This document shows, in pieces, positions 7,332 through 9,036 of a stretch of 9,036 nt of DNA. A program made the translations under genes and the position numbers. The stretch is taken from assembly GCA_029939385.1 (NCBI GenBank), contig JAOZSZ010000026.1, positions 2,044-11,079 of the forward strand, in the 5' to 3' direction. This DNA comes from Pontiella sp. Its GTDB lineage: Bacteria; Verrucomicrobiota; Kiritimatiellia; Kiritimatiellales; Pontiellaceae. How positions within the stretch are numbered: the first letter of the stretch is position 1; every line of letters starts with the position of its first letter. The notes beneath the pieces were generated by a model that saw only the letters and a program-made list of their open reading frames with translations, was not told the origin of the DNA and made no database searches.

Positions 7332-8450
7332 TCAGGCGAGTGACCGATAAACTCCCATAACATTGCGGGCGGTGTTCCGCCAATTAAAGGTTAAAGCATA
7401 TTCCATGCCTCGAATCCTCATTTCGGCATTATCGCCTGCCGAAAGGGTGGTTTCTAGGCATTGGAAAATGGCCTCTGTTTGCAGAGGATCAAATGTAGGA
7501 AGAAGATCTCCGGCAATCTCTTTCATAGAGGAGGTTCCCGAACAGGCCACCGGTGCGCCGCACGCAAGCGCTTCTAGAATGGGAAGGCCAAAGCCCTCAA
7601 AAAGGGATGGATAAATCATGAGATCACATCCGCTGTAGAGCAGAGGTAATGATTCAAGAGGAACAAAGCCAAGAAAGTGAATATCCGTTTTAACCGGGCT
7701 TTCTGCGGCACGTGCTCGGATAAGATTTGCACCATTCCAATCTGCCCCAGCAAAGACTAATTGGTGCGCACTATCATTTTCTTTTTTAAACCGTTCGAAC
7801 GCTTCGATTAACCGAATATGATTTTTTGCCGGATGCTCCAACCTTGAAACATAGACGAAGAAAGGATTTTTCAACCCATGAACCTTCATCAGGCGCTCTT
7901 GAGCTTCATTCTTTTGGATGGGGCGAAAAAGGGAATGATTGATCCCCGAATAGATTACGGAAATCTTTTTCTCGGGATAGCCCGTCCATCGAACAATATC
8001 ATTTTTCGTATATTGGCTCACCGCAATCACATGATCTGCATTACGGATCATTGAGGGCACCACCTTGTGGTTGAAGAGCATTCGCGCTCGGTCATACTTT
8101 GCCTCGATGGAGAAGGTTGCCAAGTCATGTACCGTTGCCACAACCTTGGTCCGTTTTAGCAAAGGGATGCGGCGGTAGCTCGGGATATGCAACACATCGT
8201 ATTTCTTTTGGGGGAGGCCTAGATTATGCCATGCAAGATTGGTGAGCGGTTGATTGATGAATGAAGGATAGAGCGTTTTTTCAAAGTTGGGATGGGTAAG
8301 CGGAATCAAATCCGCCTCGTTTCGTGCCATTAAAATTTTATAGGTGTTTTCGGTATCTTCCAATTGAAGGCCACGAATGAGCTCTCGGATATATGTTGCC
8401 ACGCCCGATACTCCCCCCTGCATCACAAATGTTGAAAATCCAATTTTCAT
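7332..8450 (-). CDS. GT-B fold glycosyltransferase, family 4-like
   Basis: 372 aa, the usual length for the family. N-terminal acceptor domain: GGVSGVATYIREL (12-24), the glycine-rich loop; IPSYRR (89-94); ATVHDL (105-110). C-terminal donor domain: SVIYSGINHSLF (164-175), SRLEHPAKN (202-210) and EGFGLPILEALACGAPV (285-301), the E-x7-E motif (E285, E293) that binds the nucleotide sugar. These are retaining GT4 enzymes of the kind that extend mannose- or glucose-containing surface polysaccharides; the actual sugar is not readable from sequence. No membrane helix is seen; probably peripheral on the cytoplasmic side. It is the first minus-strand gene of the cluster, starting at ATG 8450 with only a weak GAG as ribosome site, and the sensor kinase starts 13 nt after its TGA. 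Confidence 0.92.
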   Translation of the reverse strand: MKIGFSTFVMQGGVSGVATYIRELIRGLQLEDTENTYKILMARNEADLIPLTHPNFEKTLYPSFINQPLTNLAWHNLGLPQKKYDVLHIPSYRRIPLLKRTKVVATVHDLATFSIEAKYDRARMLFNHKVVPSMIRNADHVIAVSQYTKNDIVRWTGYPEKKISVIYSGINHSLFRPIQKNEAQERLMKVHGLKNPFFVYVSRLEHPAKNHIRLIEAFERFKKENDSAHQLVFAGADWNGANLIRARAAESPVKTDIHFLGFVPLESLPLLYSGCDLMIYPSLFEGFGLPILEALACGAPVACSGTSSMKEIAGDLLPTFDPLQTEAIFQCLETTLSAGDNAEMRIRGMEYALTFNWRNTARNVMGVYRSLA

Positions 8451-8527
8451 AAGCTCATATGATCATAAAGGTAAAATGCCCAAGAGCAAAATAATTAAAC
8501 TTGGATCATACGATGGGATCTGAGCTT
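8451..8527. promoter_or_regulatory. Divergent intergenic control region with palindrome and inverted repeat
   Basis: The 119 nt between the GT4 start (8450) and the radical SAM start (8570) hold no gene. TATGATCATA (8458-8467) is a perfect 10-bp palindrome. AAGCTCA at 8451-8457 is matched in inverted orientation by TGAGCTT at 8521-8527, and GGATCATA (8503-8510) echoes the palindrome half. For the GT4 gene a possible promoter is TTGCTC (8489-8484), a 16-nt spacer and TATGAT (8467-8462), whose -10 would overlap the palindrome; the transcript would then be almost leaderless. I see no convincing plus-strand promoter. This could be an operator, but no regulator is visible in the window. Confidence 0.35.
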
Positions 8528-8555
8528 AATTTGATTGAACCGCTCTCCGAAAATA

Positions 8556-8561
8556 GAGAGG
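8556..8561 (+). promoter_or_regulatory. Ribosome binding site of the radical SAM gene
   Basis: GAGAGG lies eight bases before ATG 8570. It decides this start over an in-frame ATG at 8513, which would add 19 residues without family resemblance. Confidence 0.5.
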
Positions 8562-8569
8562 CTAGGGGC

Positions 8570-9036
8570 ATGTCTGAATCCTATAAATATCTATTTGGCC
8601 CCGTACCCTCGCGGCGGCTCGGCCGGTCGTTGGGAGTAGATGTGATTCCCTTCAAAACGTGTACAATGAATTGTTGCTTCTGTCAGCTAGGGAACTCGGC
8701 TGGTGCGCTGAGTGAGCGATTGGAATATGTGCCGATATGCGATGTGCTTACGGAGTTGGATCAATGGAAGCAACGGAACGGACAGGCCGATCACATCACG
8801 CTGGCCGGCTCCGGAGAACCAACGCTACATATGGAATTTGGGAAGGTGTTAGAGTGGGTGAAGCGAAATACAAATATTCCATCCGTACTCTTAACCAATG
8901 GATCGTTACTCCATTTTCCAGAAGTTCGTTCCGCCGCGGCGTTGGCCGATAAGGTTAAGGTAACGCTGAGCGCGTGGGATGAACCAAGTTTTAAGAAGAT
9001 TCACCACCCCGCGCTGGGAGTAAGCTTTGATCTGCT
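8570..9036 (+). CDS. Radical SAM protein (COG0731-like Fe-S oxidoreductase), 3' end outside window
   Basis: 155 codons are visible and the frame is still open at the edge. The opening YKYLFGPVPSRRLGRSLGVD (5-24) is the diagnostic N-terminus of the COG0731 family. CTMNCCFC (31-38) is the CxxxCxxC motif, C31, C35 and C38 ligating the [4Fe-4S] cluster that cleaves S-adenosylmethionine. AGSGEPTL (79-86) is the GGE-type SAM-binding motif, followed by a TNGS strand (109-112). The family is distantly related to the TYW1 wyosine enzymes, but most bacterial members have no proven substrate, so I give no gene name. It diverges from the glycan cluster and is not obviously part of it; by content it looks like a separate housekeeping or accessory gene. 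Confidence 0.9.
   Translation, partial: MSESYKYLFGPVPSRRLGRSLGVDVIPFKTCTMNCCFCQLGNSAGALSERLEYVPICDVLTELDQWKQRNGQADHITLAGSGEPTLHMEFGKVLEWVKRNTNIPSVLLTNGSLLHFPEVRSAAALADKVKVTLSAWDEPSFKKIHHPALGVSFDL

Noticed and set aside
8513..8570. Upstream in-frame ATG for the radical SAM gene
   Set aside because: The 19 extra residues do not resemble the family N-terminus, and the ribosome site GAGAGG fits ATG 8570.
8737..8952. 71-codon plus-strand frame near the right edge
   Set aside because: Lies entirely within the radical SAM gene in a different frame.
1..9036. CRISPR array, IS element, integrase, tRNA or attachment site
   Set aside because: No spaced direct repeats, transposase motifs, terminal inverted repeats or tRNA-like structure were seen. 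Nearly all of the window is covered by protein-coding genes.

Overview
The window is a compact bacterial locus: six genes on the minus strand, transcribed from about 8450 down past position 1, and one divergent gene leaving the right edge on the plus strand. It looks Gram-negative. The histidine kinase has a periplasmic solute-binding sensor, and its H-box (GMAHEINNPLAG) is of a type common in Desulfobacterota and other anaerobic Gram-negatives. I cannot fix the phylum from the sequence; a PVC-group (Verrucomicrobiota/Kiritimatiellota-like) origin is also possible. I see no mobile element, tRNA, rRNA or CRISPR array.

Layout in transcription order on the minus strand: a GT-B (GT4-type) glycosyltransferase (8450-7332); a very large membrane sensor kinase, SBP-TM-PAS-PAS-PAS-PAS-GAF-PAS-HisKA-HATPase (7318-3203); a stand-alone receiver protein (3077-2673); a GT-A (GT2-type) glycosyltransferase (2622-1792); a nucleotidyltransferase-fold protein (1795-818); and an alkaline-phosphatase/phosphodiesterase-superfamily protein that runs off the left edge (818-1). 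The last three are joined by a 4-nt overlap (ATGA) and a 1-nt overlap (TAATG), so they are almost certainly translated as one coupled unit. The kinase starts 13 nt after the GT4 stop. The receiver follows the kinase after a 125-nt gap that may hold its own promoter, and the GT2 gene follows 50 nt later.

Right of 8450, a 119-nt divergent intergenic region with a 10-bp palindrome and a longer inverted repeat separates the GT4 gene from a radical SAM gene (COG0731-like) that starts at 8570 and is cut by the window end.

Inference: this looks like part of a surface-polysaccharide or glycan locus. Two glycosyltransferases would build the glycan, a nucleotidyltransferase and a metal-dependent phosphoesterase would modify it or its precursor, and a two-component pair sensing a small periplasmic solute sits inside the cluster. 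The kinase shows two internal PAS duplications. The receiver has no output domain, so the regulatory target is not visible here. The least explained part is the coupled GT2 / nucleotidyltransferase / phosphoesterase trio.
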